From NCBI GenBank assembly GCA_017744795.1, contig JAGIAQ010000033.1:1-38444 (forward strand): a stretch of DNA of 38,444 nt. The letters run 5' to 3'. Below, piece by piece: positions 16,996-24,998 of the stretch (its first letter is position 1; each line of letters starts with the position of its first letter). Source of the DNA: Niabella sp. GTDB taxonomy: Bacteria > Bacteroidota > Bacteroidia > Chitinophagales > Chitinophagaceae. A program made the translations under genes and the position numbers. Under the pieces are notes generated by a model, which saw only the letters and a program-made list of their open reading frames with translations, did not search any database and was not told where the DNA came from.

Positions 16996-18369
16996 TTATT
17001 GCCCGGAGTCTTTTTGTGTTTCAACAGCGTTCTGAACATCGGTGCTTAAGCTGGAAAGCAGGTTGTAGCCAGTGGCAGTTTCAATATCCCGCACAGTGGT
17101 GATATATTGTTTCCAGTCGGCACTTACGGTACTGGTGTTGGGCGTATTTACAGCCAGCACCCGCGTGGTGGCGCTTACCCTTGAAAGATCGTTGTTGCCG
17201 TTATCGAGGAATACGACCACCTTCCATACATTGGTGGGTACGGTGATGTTACCATTGCTGATCGTGCCGGCATTGCCATAGCTGCCCATAATAACGTAAG
17301 CCTCTTTGCCCGCCGTTACCTGTGTGCGGATGTACTGCTCCAGGTTGTTCCAGGTTTGCTGGTTGTTTTGCGGCGTTTGAGGGATCATGTTGGTCATCAG
17401 GAACGTTGAAGAGTTGGCGGCTACACTGCTGGTACGGTCGGCACTGGGACAGTTGTGGCCGCGGTCGTACCCCGAACCGGTGTAGGAGCTGGATTGCACT
17501 TTGTACCACGAGCTGTTGAGCCCGGCCCAGGAGGCAAAATCATTCTGGCGATCGGCCACGCCGGTAATATTGGTGGCATCCAGGTGCCAGGAAACCCAAT
17601 TGGGAGTGGCCCTTGAACTGGAGTAAGATTCGATATAATAAAATTGGTTGATGAGGTAATTATTGGCCATGCTGAGCACTGAATCTGCACCGGAGGGGTT
17701 GCCGAAAAGCAGGTTGGAATTATCGCCCAAAGCGGGCGGCGCATCCGAACCCGGTATCACATATCGCCCGGCTGCAGGAACCGTGCTATCGCCGGTGGGT
17801 AAGGTATCCGTTACATTTTTAAAACCGGGATTATTGGAGGCACCGGTAAAAATAATATTATCGATATTGATGCGGGTAGTGCCGGTTTTAATGATACGCA
17901 CCTGCACGGGATCGGTACTGGTAATAAGAAAACTATCTAACTGGAAGGTTTTGCTGCTTACCGTAACGGGGCTGCCTACGTTTGTAAACGTTTGCCCGTC
18001 GGTACTGGTCTGGAAATTCCAGGTAGAGTGACCATCGGTTCCATAAGTAGCAGAGCTTACATACACTTTTTTTAACCCGGTAATTTTGAAGTTGGTGGTA
18101 ATGCTTCCGTTGCGCAGGCGTACGGACCAGGAGCTGTCTTTAGTGTCGGCTGCGGTGTTTCCGATAAGGGCATCATTGAAGGACCAGCTGCCGGTCCGGA
18201 GGTCTACATCGGCAAGGGCATAGGCAGCCTTGCGGCCCGATTCAAAGCTTTCCGTAACGGAGTAGCTGCTGTCTTTAGCCGGCGGCGGAACGTCAATAGG
18301 TGGTATTTTGGCGCAGCTGTAGGCGCCTACCAGTACAAGTAGTGTTAAGAGGTAATTTATGTGTTTCAT
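16996..18369 (-). CDS. Secreted DNA/RNA non-specific endonuclease lipoprotein
   Basis: Predicted lipoprotein nuclease of 457 residues. Lipobox VGAYSC places lipidated Cys at 19. Residues ~35-178 form a beta-sandwich-like module (SFESGRKAAYALADVDLRTG...INIDNIIFTG) typical of adhesion or carbohydrate-binding add-ons. The nuclease domain (~215-440) has the beta-beta-alpha-Me motif YDRGHNCPSADRT, with His305 as general base and DRGH at 302-305, and the metal site N336...E344, the same spacing as Asn119/Glu127 of Serratia nuclease. It should degrade DNA and RNA without sequence preference outside the cell. Its probable inhibitor gene lies 15 bases upstream in the same operon; a terminator follows. 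Confidence 0.93.
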   Translation of the reverse strand: MKHINYLLTLLVLVGAYSCAKIPPIDVPPPAKDSSYSVTESFESGRKAAYALADVDLRTGSWSFNDALIGNTAADTKDSSWSVRLRNGSITTNFKITGLKKVYVSSATYGTDGHSTWNFQTSTDGQTFTNVGSPVTVSSKTFQLDSFLITSTDPVQVRIIKTGTTRINIDNIIFTGASNNPGFKNVTDTLPTGDSTVPAAGRYVIPGSDAPPALGDNSNLLFGNPSGADSVLSMANNYLINQFYYIESYSSSRATPNWVSWHLDATNITGVADRQNDFASWAGLNSSWYKVQSSSYTGSGYDRGHNCPSADRTSSVAANSSTFLMTNMIPQTPQNNQQTWNNLEQYIRTQVTAGKEAYVIMGSYGNAGTISNGNITVPTNVWKVVVFLDNGNNDLSRVSATTRVLAVNTPNTSTVSADWKQYITTVRDIETATGYNLLSSLSTDVQNAVETQKDSGQ

Positions 18370-18384
18370 AATTAAAGGGGGAGT

Positions 18385-18786
18385 TTACGATTCTATGGAG
18401 GTTGTTTTTACACCGGCAACGGTTTGGTCCGGTAAAAAGCCGAGGATATAAATGGGCACCTGCACGCCGGTTGCTACCCGGTACACCTGAAGGTGGGAAA
18501 GCTGGCTGTTTAAAAATGCATAAAGGGTTTTTATTTTTTGCAGATTGGCCACAATGGGAGCATCGCCGGGGTCTGCGCTGCGTTCGAGCTGGGTCATCAA
18601 CTGTTCGGGAGCAATGGTTTTCACCTGTGCGGCTGGAGTACCGGAATGCGCTGCTACAGCGGCTGGAATGGCGGCTGCATCCAGCAAACCCAGGTTTTGG
18701 GGTTCAAACGGGTATTCTGATTCGCTGATAAAAAGGACGCCCTGGACTTGTGTTTGCAATTGGGTTAAAAAGTTGGATGTATTCAT
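18385..18786 (-). CDS. NuiA-type nuclease inhibitor
   Basis: A 133-residue protein with no signal peptide, so cytoplasmic. It resembles NuiA, the Anabaena inhibitor that blocks nuclease NucA: LLFISESEYPFE in the N-terminal part, then IVANLQKIKTLYAFLNSQLSHLQVYRVATG and the end YILGFLPDQTVAGVKTTSIES, all in the same order as in NuiA. The central region is shortened and more Ala-rich. The start at 18786 is preferred; an extension to 18831 would cross a palindrome. It is the first gene of an operon with the DRGH nuclease, 15 bases apart, which strongly supports a protective role. Binding of this particular pair is inference. Confidence 0.88.
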   Translation of the reverse strand: MNTSNFLTQLQTQVQGVLFISESEYPFEPQNLGLLDAAAIPAAVAAHSGTPAAQVKTIAPEQLMTQLERSADPGDAPIVANLQKIKTLYAFLNSQLSHLQVYRVATGVQVPIYILGFLPDQTVAGVKTTSIES

Positions 18787-18790
18787 GCGG

Positions 18791-18798
18791 CGAAAGTA
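18791..18798 (-). promoter_or_regulatory. Possible -7 box (TACTTTCG) of the inhibitor-nuclease operon
   Basis: One mismatch from TAnnTTTG, ending four bases before the inhibitor ATG, the same spacing as at tsaE and tsaB. Confidence 0.4.
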
Positions 18799-18810
18799 AT
18801 TAAATAGCCG

Positions 18811-18835
18811 CTTTTTGTTATATGTTAACAAAAAG
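18811..18835. promoter_or_regulatory. Perfect palindrome upstream of the inhibitor-nuclease operon
   Basis: CTTTTTGTTA-TATGT-TAACAAAAAG is a 10-bp perfect inverted repeat with a five-base spacer, 25-49 bases upstream of the inhibitor start. There is no T-run placed for termination, so an operator for a dimeric regulator is the better reading. Confidence 0.5.
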
Positions 18836-19061
18836 ATAATGGGGGCTGGGGCGTTGTTTTGGTCGCAAATGATCGTGAATTAGTTTTCATCATATTTGTT
18901 GGGATTTCTCCTCATCCGCCTTTGGCGGACTCATCGAAATGACGATGCCCTGAGTATTCGCGTTCAACGATTTACGGTAGTTGTCGTTAACGGTCTAATA
19001 AACCGAAATTGTTGTAGTTGGCTTTAGCTGTTAAATCAGGAAATAAACCTCAACGTGAAAT

Positions 19062-19544
19062 TCACGGCCGATCCCGGCCAACAAATCTTCCCTTTCCTGA
19101 TAAAAAGTCAATAGCACGGATGATATTTTTATCAACACTGGTTTCCGTTTTTAAAGAAGCAATGTAACGCACGATCTCAAACTGTTTTGAGGGAGCCAGG
19201 TTATTAAATATCTTTTGGGCTTCGGGATGCTCGTTAAGAGCTTTTACCAGTTTTGGATGGGGGGCAATCGTTCGTTCTTCCGGGTCAAAAGCAATGGTGA
19301 TTTCGATGGTTTCGCCGATTCGTTTCGGGGAGTTTTTCAGCATGATGGTGTTGATGTACAAGCGCCATTCGCCGCTGTATTTTACAAGGGTCTGCCGGAA
19401 AGCGTTTCCGTTCACGGTGCCGCGAACCTGAATGTGCCCTTTTTCTTTCGCTGCCTGTTTGAAAATACTTTTTAAAACCGGTTCCGGCAAAAAAACAAAA
19501 GGGTTAATGCCGATGATCATTATTATTGCCTTAAATCGCTTCAT
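19062..19544 (-). CDS. DUF1905 / YdeI-OmpD-associated family protein
   Basis: A 160-residue cytoplasmic protein. Residues ~35-95 fit the DUF1905 barrel (HIQVRGTVNGNAFRQTLVKYSGEWRLYIN...), and ~95-155 fit the YdeI/OmpD-associated ('bacteriocin-protection') tail with LVKALNEHPEAQKIFNNLAPSKQFEIVRYIASLKTETS and a closing FLSGKGRF. The molecular role of this pair of domains is not established. The first hydrophobic stretch (~7-20) looks like part of the fold or a weak alternative start; the annotated ATG at 19544 is kept. It sits between the sensor kinase and the nuclease operon on the same strand, 34 bases after the kinase, so may be co-transcribed with it. Confidence 0.8.
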   Translation of the reverse strand: MKRFKAIIMIIGINPFVFLPEPVLKSIFKQAAKEKGHIQVRGTVNGNAFRQTLVKYSGEWRLYINTIMLKNSPKRIGETIEITIAFDPEERTIAPHPKLVKALNEHPEAQKIFNNLAPSKQFEIVRYIASLKTETSVDKNIIRAIDFLSGKGRFVGRDRP

Positions 19545-19578
19545 TGCCTTTTAAATAATCTTTTATGTTAGATGAGTT

Positions 19579-21474
19579 TTATCCCCTTGGCAATGCCAGC
19601 TTAAAAGTAGTGCCTTGCCCGGGATTGCTTTCTGCCAAAAGGGTTCCGTTCATGAGTTTGGTCATTTCGTGGCAAATGATCAAAGCCAACCCGGCGCCTT
19701 TTGAAATATTGCTGCTGGTAAAATCATTGTTTTGAAGAGAGAAAAGGGCCGTCAATTTTCCCTGCTCCATACCCGGTCCGCTGTCGGTTATTGAAATGAC
19801 TACCTCCTGCTCTTGTGGAGTGATTGTAGCACTGATAACACTATCCTGCGGCGCATACTGTGTGGCATTGCTTAACAGGTTTCTAAGAATGAACGTCAGC
19901 ATTACCTTATCTGCGGCTACTGTACCTGAAGCAGTGTCTGTTATCTCCAGCCGTAAGCCTTTTTCTTTTTGTTTGGATGCAAAAAAAGCATTGGCTTCCA
20001 ACAGTATTTCATGCACGGGCAAGCTCCGCGGAGCGTATTTGAAATCTTCCCGTTTTGATTTAATCCAATTCAGTAATCCGTCCATAAACTGAATACCCCG
20101 CGCCGACACCTCGTTCAGCTGGTGCAATACTGCCCGCAACTCTTCCTGCGAAAGAGATTCATCGGCTTCCATAACTGTGGACAGCGTGATGATGGACGCA
20201 AAGGGCTGACGGATGTCGTGGGCCATTACGCCCAGCAACATGTTATTAAACTCATCCCAGGATTGCAGCTGCTGATTGTGCTGTTGCAGCGTATTGCTGA
20301 GCTGCTGCTGAACAGTGGCTGACTGATGCGACTTTTTATAAAGCCAGAAAATGGCGATAAATGCAATAAGCAAAACAACAAGCAAGATGGCAGAGATAAT
20401 AATGATACGGATTTCGGCTGCCGACCGGTTTTGCGCCAGTTGCAGGTTTTTTTCCCGCAGCACGTAATTGGTATAAGTATAGCCTGATTTTTTAAGATAT
20501 TCCTGCTGCCTTTCTTTCTCCTCCGAAATGAGGGAAGCATATTTATACGCATTTTTATAATCGTCAGAATCCGCATAAAATTGCTTGAGGCTCTCCAGAG
20601 CAAAAATGATGATAGAGTGATTTTTATTCAGTTGTGCCCGGAAAAGGGCCTGGTTGTTATAAAATAAGGCTTTGTTTTTGTTCCCCTTTTGGGCAAATGC
20701 ACCCGCCAGTGCAGTATAAACCTGAGGTAGCAAATAGTTTGACTCATCGGCTTCCAGCACCCTTGCAAAGTCTTCCAGCTGCGCTATGCTCTTATCAGAT
20801 TTTGTGGTGTTTAAATCGGTTGTCAGCCGGAGAAACGTGAGATACCGCAATAGTAGTGTATCCTGGTATTTTTGTATGATCTGTTGGGCTATGCCTCTTA
20901 ATGAATCAGCGCTGGAATAGCTGAGCGTGGTATCGGTCATAGACCAATTGAGCAATATCACCGCCCGGATTGAATCTCTTTGTAACGACCGGGTTATATC
21001 ATTGGCCTGCCTGAGCAGCCGTGTAGCGGTACCCAGATCATTATCGGATTGAGAAAGAACGGCAAGATTATTATACAGTTGTCCGATGTTTGCAGTATCC
21101 TGCAGCTGCTGGTATAATTGCAGGGATTGATTATAATACCGGGTAGCCAGGTATCGGTTGGTGGAGGAATAATAGATGCCTAACACATTAAGCGAACCCG
21201 CAATACCCGGGGGATAATGGATCCTTTTGGCGATATCATTTGCTTTTTTGCCATAATAATAACAGGAATCCCAGGTTTTTTGATAATAGAGCAACCCCAG
21301 TTTGTTCAGGGCATCTACATACGCTGTGCTGTCTTTTATAAATGGCAGGCGTTCCTGCAGGTTGCGAATAGCAGCCAATTGAGCTGTCGCATTTAGACTG
21401 ATGATAAAAAAGACGGTATATAGAAATAGTTTATAAGGGTATGATCTGTTGTTCATGTTGTTGAATAGTTTCAA
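19579..21474 (-). CDS. TPR-containing sensor histidine kinase
   Basis: Membrane sensor kinase of 631 residues. Signal peptide ~1-31; periplasmic TPR-like helical repeats ~45-320; one transmembrane helix ~356-378; coiled-coil linker (Gln-rich, ~385-405); DHp domain with phospho-acceptor His419 in MAHDIRQP; ATPase domain with N-box RNLLSNATQYA, G1 TDSGPGM and G2 KGAGLALII. A second Met at residue 7 is also possible. No response regulator or DNA-binding gene is adjacent, so this is an orphan kinase and its partner is elsewhere. The signal is unknown; TPR sensor domains of this kind often read a protein partner. Confidence 0.9.
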   Translation of the reverse strand: MKLFNNMNNRSYPYKLFLYTVFFIISLNATAQLAAIRNLQERLPFIKDSTAYVDALNKLGLLYYQKTWDSCYYYGKKANDIAKRIHYPPGIAGSLNVLGIYYSSTNRYLATRYYNQSLQLYQQLQDTANIGQLYNNLAVLSQSDNDLGTATRLLRQANDITRSLQRDSIRAVILLNWSMTDTTLSYSSADSLRGIAQQIIQKYQDTLLLRYLTFLRLTTDLNTTKSDKSIAQLEDFARVLEADESNYLLPQVYTALAGAFAQKGNKNKALFYNNQALFRAQLNKNHSIIIFALESLKQFYADSDDYKNAYKYASLISEEKERQQEYLKKSGYTYTNYVLREKNLQLAQNRSAAEIRIIIISAILLVVLLIAFIAIFWLYKKSHQSATVQQQLSNTLQQHNQQLQSWDEFNNMLLGVMAHDIRQPFASIITLSTVMEADESLSQEELRAVLHQLNEVSARGIQFMDGLLNWIKSKREDFKYAPRSLPVHEILLEANAFFASKQKEKGLRLEITDTASGTVAADKVMLTFILRNLLSNATQYAPQDSVISATITPQEQEVVISITDSGPGMEQGKLTALFSLQNNDFTSSNISKGAGLALIICHEMTKLMNGTLLAESNPGQGTTFKLALPRG

Positions 21475-21740
21475 TCTGTCCGGGTGTGCGAACCAAGGCC
21501 GTAATTATTGGTAAAATTACAAAGCCGGAAAATAAGTTCAAAGCCTAAGTTAACTGAATCGGGGATTGGATGACCGGTTTACTGACGGATCGTTATTGAC
21601 ATATCCCCTTAAATGGTGCGAAACTACGAGGGTGATTGCTTTCCCTCGCGTCCTGGCCTTTGCGATTCATTATTTAGGATACGGGACGTACGTACACTCG
21701 AGAATTATTTTGTACCTTTTAGCCATTAAAATAATAACCT

Positions 21741-22307
21741 ATGCAAATTATTCGCAGTATTCAAAACCGTATTTATGAGGTCAGGGGTGAGCGAGTGATG
21801 CTGGATTTTGATCTGGCCGCCCTCTATGAGGTAGAAACCCGGGTGCTCAACCAGGCCGTCAAAAGAAATAGTAAACGATTTCCGGCTGACTTTATGTTTC
21901 AGCTTTCGTTGGAAGAATTCGATAGGCTGAAGTCGCAGATCGAAGCGGTAAGTCATGGATCACAAGGACTTATGAATATGTCATCACAATCTGTGATGAC
22001 ATATTCCGAAAAGCGCCCCAGATCCGCGCTGCCGTATACTTTTACTGAACAGGGTATAGCTATGCTTAGTGGTATCTTAAACAGCGATAAAGCAATCCAG
22101 ATGAACATTTCCATTATGCGGGCATTTGTGGAAATACGGCGTATCATTTTACAGCAAGGCGATATGCAGAACCAGCTGCGGCAAATTCAGCAGCGCATCA
22201 ATGAGCACGATGTTCAGCTATCTTCCATTTATGATGCCATTGAGAATTTGCTGGATGAAAAGGCTGCGCAACGAAAATGGAATGAGCGGGAGCGAATTGG
22301 GTTTTAA
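21741..22307 (+). CDS. ORF6N-domain DNA-binding protein
   Basis: A 188-residue protein with the ORF6N domain at ~5-95 (VRGERVMLDFDLAALYEVETRVLNQ, then AVKRNSKRFPADFMFQLS), then LPYTFTEQGIAMLSGILNSDKAI and MNISIMRAFVEIRRI, and a C-terminal coiled coil (~135-188). The domain occurs in phage antirepressors and in many chromosomal proteins of Bacteroidota. It probably binds DNA, but targets are unknown. No phage genes lie nearby. It is a single gene on the plus strand among minus-strand neighbours. A perfect 11-bp inverted repeat sits within the coding sequence at 21978-22002, in the segment between the two conserved blocks. Confidence 0.88.
   Translation: MQIIRSIQNRIYEVRGERVMLDFDLAALYEVETRVLNQAVKRNSKRFPADFMFQLSLEEFDRLKSQIEAVSHGSQGLMNMSSQSVMTYSEKRPRSALPYTFTEQGIAMLSGILNSDKAIQMNISIMRAFVEIRRIILQQGDMQNQLRQIQQRINEHDVQLSSIYDAIENLLDEKAAQRKWNERERIGF
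21978..22002. repeat. Perfect 11-bp inverted repeat inside the ORF6N gene
   Basis: ATGTCATCACA-ATC-TGTGATGACAT. It encodes residues NMSSQSVMTY, in a segment where ORF6N proteins vary. It could be an operator for the protein itself, an mRNA hairpin or a recombination point. Confidence 0.8.
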
Positions 22308-22341
22308 GAAGCTAAAATTGTTTAAACAACATCGCTGCAGA

Positions 22342-23268
22342 CTACACATGCAGCGTATCTTTCAAATAATGAATACTGGTGGTAATGCTGGCAAAGGGAT
22401 CTTTGGGCATATCATGTTCTACAAAGTAATGCTTCAGTCCCGCGGTTTTTGCGTTCTCAAAAATCCGTTTAAAATCAACCACGCCTTCTCCTGCAGGGGC
22501 AGGTCCCTGCCGGTTTTTATCCAGATCTTTCACATGCCAGAGCGGGAAACGGCCGGGATGTTTTTTAAATAATTCCACAGGATCAATTCCGGCTTTGGTA
22601 ACCCAACAGAGATCCAGTTCCATTTTTATATCCGGACTTAACTGGGACAGGAAAAGGTCATAAGGCATCTTGCCGCCCACTGCTTTAAACTCCCTGTCAT
22701 GATTATGATAGCAAAGCGTAATGCCCGCCTTTTTACAGGCTTCTGCGGTCTTGTTTAAGGTTTCAATTGATTTTTGTATTTCCTCCGATGTGTCGATGGG
22801 TGTGCTGGCGCATACCAGGAAGGGGATGCCGGCATCTACAACATCATTGACGATCTCCTGCATGTTCTCCCGGAGATTCTTCATAGGTGGGATCTTGATC
22901 GGGTTTCCACTGGCATCTGTAGGCATTTTTGCGCCTGCGGGCAATTTAAAAGGGGCACCCAGCGCATGATGCGATTTCCAGGCCATGCCCTGGTCCGTCA
23001 CCATTTTTGAGAATGCTTTGGCACTTAGCCCGTAAAATCCTCCTTTTTTAGAAAAGGCCGATTCAATTTCTTTATAGCCGATGGCGGCTACTTTTTTCAA
23101 CGTGCCTTCCACATCAGCATCAATGATATTAAATAAGGTAAAAAGCTGCAGGCCCGGAGGGGGGTAGGCCTGTTTTGCAAAAACGGAAGCAAAGGATCTG
23201 GGTTGTAACAGGATGCTGCCGGCGGCAAGCATGCCTGCGGAACGGATAAATTTTTTTCTATTGATCAT
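22342..23268 (-). CDS. Sugar phosphate isomerase/epimerase-like TIM-barrel protein
   Basis: A 308-residue exported protein from the ATG at 23268. The N-terminus MINRKKFIRSAGMLAAGSILL resembles a Tat-type leader with RK in place of RR, as is common in this family in Bacteroidota. The xylose-isomerase-like/AP endonuclease-2 barrel has metal-ligand motifs in order: YKEIESAF, CYHNHDREF, MELDLCWVTKAG, LWHVKDLD and YFVEHD. Substrate is likely a sugar or polyol but is not predictable. The protein stands alone, convergent with the ORF6N gene 35 bases away. Confidence 0.85.
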   Translation of the reverse strand: MINRKKFIRSAGMLAAGSILLQPRSFASVFAKQAYPPPGLQLFTLFNIIDADVEGTLKKVAAIGYKEIESAFSKKGGFYGLSAKAFSKMVTDQGMAWKSHHALGAPFKLPAGAKMPTDASGNPIKIPPMKNLRENMQEIVNDVVDAGIPFLVCASTPIDTSEEIQKSIETLNKTAEACKKAGITLCYHNHDREFKAVGGKMPYDLFLSQLSPDIKMELDLCWVTKAGIDPVELFKKHPGRFPLWHVKDLDKNRQGPAPAGEGVVDFKRIFENAKTAGLKHYFVEHDMPKDPFASITTSIHYLKDTLHV

Positions 23269-23416
23269 ATAGTTTTTTTTGTGCAATCGCTGAACGTCAG
23301 GAGCAGTCCGCTTTTCAGGCGAATCTTTCCTGATCCACCTTTAAACGGCAACGCTGCGCCCGATCTGTAATTTACAACTTTTTGTGATTAAAAAAAACGG
23401 CAGCAATAAAAATCAA

Positions 23417-24214
23417 CTATCGCATATTAACAGGCGGCTGTTCTAAAGAAGGGCTGAATCTTTTTGCCTGCACTTTATCATATTCAGCAACGTAGATGGG
23501 GTTTTCCGTACTCATTAGGCGGTCCCAGATCCGGAAGTAGAGGCCGTAGTTGCCTTTAAATTTACTGTGGTGCAGGTTGTGGTAAACGGAAGTGGTGATG
23601 ATCCCGAATAGCCAGCTGTATCTGAATTTTTTGGGCATCACCTCGTAGCCCAAATGGCCGTAAACGTTGATGAGAAAAGCCGCGGTGGTGAATAAAAATA
23701 TTGCAGTAAGATGTATGGGAATGGTGAAAGCGATCACAAATAATACGCCCCCTTCGGTAACGGCTTCAAGAACGTGAAAACTATAAGAAGTCCAGGGCGA
23801 GGGGTTGGTGCTTTTATGATGGGTGCGATGTATTAGTTTAAATAACTTTTTATGATGCAGTACCCGATGCATCCAGTAAAAATAAGTATCGTGAATGATG
23901 AGGCTTATTACAACCGACAAGGCCAGGTACCAAACCGGAAAATCATTAATATGATCATACACCCGGGAATGCTGTTTCAATGGCGTTAACAGCAACAGGC
24001 AGGCGGCTGCCGTAATGACGATGGAGGTTTGTGCAGAATGCCCGATCTCCCTGAAGAAATCTTTTTTACCAGCCAGCCGTTTTTGTATTTTCATTCGCGC
24101 CGCTTTGAATGGGAACAGCAGGTAAAAAAACACAAAGGCCCCGCCTGCAACCAGGAAATACCGCGTTAATGTGGTTCCCAAAATTCTTGTTGCTATTGCT
24201 GTACCGGCATTCAT
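23417..24214 (-). CDS. Sterol desaturase/fatty acid hydroxylase-family membrane protein
   Basis: Integral membrane di-iron enzyme of 265 residues with at least four hydrophobic segments (~15-38, ~66-80, ~92-112, ~155-180). The histidine clusters that bind iron are intact: HDTYFYWMHRVLHH, HRTHH, and C-terminal YHNLHHSKFKGNYGLYFRIWDRLMST. Family members hydroxylate or desaturate lipids, including carotenoids and sterols. In Bacteroidota such genes often modify sphingolipids or fatty acids, but the substrate here is unknown. The next gene upstream on the strand is a Crp/Fnr regulator 67 bases away, which could control it. Confidence 0.88.
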   Translation of the reverse strand: MNAGTAIATRILGTTLTRYFLVAGGAFVFFYLLFPFKAARMKIQKRLAGKKDFFREIGHSAQTSIVITAAACLLLLTPLKQHSRVYDHINDFPVWYLALSVVISLIIHDTYFYWMHRVLHHKKLFKLIHRTHHKSTNPSPWTSYSFHVLEAVTEGGVLFVIAFTIPIHLTAIFLFTTAAFLINVYGHLGYEVMPKKFRYSWLFGIITTSVYHNLHHSKFKGNYGLYFRIWDRLMSTENPIYVAEYDKVQAKRFSPSLEQPPVNMR

Positions 24215-24280
24215 ATTGGAGGTTTAATTCACCTCAAAGTTAAAATCGTTCTGCATCTTACTGGTTAACAAAAGATAATT

Positions 24281-24889
24281 TCAGGACGGGTTTCGTTTTC
24301 CTTTGTTGTACATTCTTTTCTTGATCCGGCTCAACGAAACGGGTGTTACCCCCAGGATGGAAGCAATGTATTTGTCCGGAACCCTGCGCACTATGGTGCC
24401 GCGGGTATTGATCAGCTCCTGGTAGCGCCCTTCGGGCGTCAGTAATACAAATGTCTCAACAAGCCGTAACGTGTCTGCCAGCATTTTTAACAAAAAATGA
24501 CTGCGCACGGCTTCAAGTCCGGGATATATTTTAAGCAGCTCTTCCAGTTTAGCGTAGTCTATTTCAAAAACGGTGGTGGGTTCCAAAGCGCGATACCGAA
24601 ATCTTGAAGGACGGTGATAGATAATAGTATCATGGGAAGCGATCGTATGCCCTTCCCACCGGAGAAACAGGGTAGCTTCATCACCGTTATCTTTAATAAA
24701 GTAAGTGCGTAACAGGCCCTTTTCAATAAAGGCAATTTTTTTATGGGTATCACCTTCTTTGATGTACAATGCGCCCGGCGGAAGGTGCACCGGCGTTATA
24801 AATTGAAGCAGGGGGGCTAAAGCGGCCGAAGGCACAATCCCGGTAAGTTCCTGTATTAATTTCTGATATACATTATTGGGAGCAGGCAA
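24281..24889 (-). CDS. Crp/Fnr-family transcriptional regulator
   Basis: A 202-residue regulator with a cyclic-nucleotide-binding-like beta-barrel (~25-120: IKEGDTHKKIAFIEKGLLRTYFIKDNGDEATLFLRWEG) and a C-terminal helix-turn-helix (VPDKYIASILGVTPVSLSRIKKR). No cysteine cluster for an iron-sulphur centre is present, so it is not an Fnr-type oxygen sensor. The barrel lacks the Arg of the cAMP-phosphate motif (RFRYRALEPTTVFEI at that position), so cAMP binding is doubtful. These short regulators are common as single genes in Bacteroidota. It lies between the hydroxylase and the VKOR fusion on the same strand. Confidence 0.9.
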   Translation of the reverse strand: MPAPNNVYQKLIQELTGIVPSAALAPLLQFITPVHLPPGALYIKEGDTHKKIAFIEKGLLRTYFIKDNGDEATLFLRWEGHTIASHDTIIYHRPSRFRYRALEPTTVFEIDYAKLEELLKIYPGLEAVRSHFLLKMLADTLRLVETFVLLTPEGRYQELINTRGTIVRRVPDKYIASILGVTPVSLSRIKKRMYNKGKRNPS

Positions 24890-24998
24890 AAGCGTACGGG
24901 ATTTTGATTAAAAAGTTGGTGGTTATATATAAAGTTATATGAATGTATAGTAAAGGCCCAAATTTTTTATAAAGACATATAGGATGCGACCGTTGATT

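Noticed and set aside
18909-18935. Small hairpin TCCGCC-TTT-GGCGGA after the inhibitor-nuclease region
   Set aside because: No T-run and no gene end nearby; probably a minor intergenic inverted repeat.
21566-21778. Plus-strand frame of 70 codons upstream of the ORF6N gene
   Set aside because: Overlaps the start of the ORF6N gene in another frame and has no recognisable features; likely chance.
21741-22307. Prophage or mobile element around the ORF6N gene
   Set aside because: Flanking genes are chromosomal and intact, with no integrase, repeats at ends or tRNA; a lone ORF6N gene is common in Bacteroidota.
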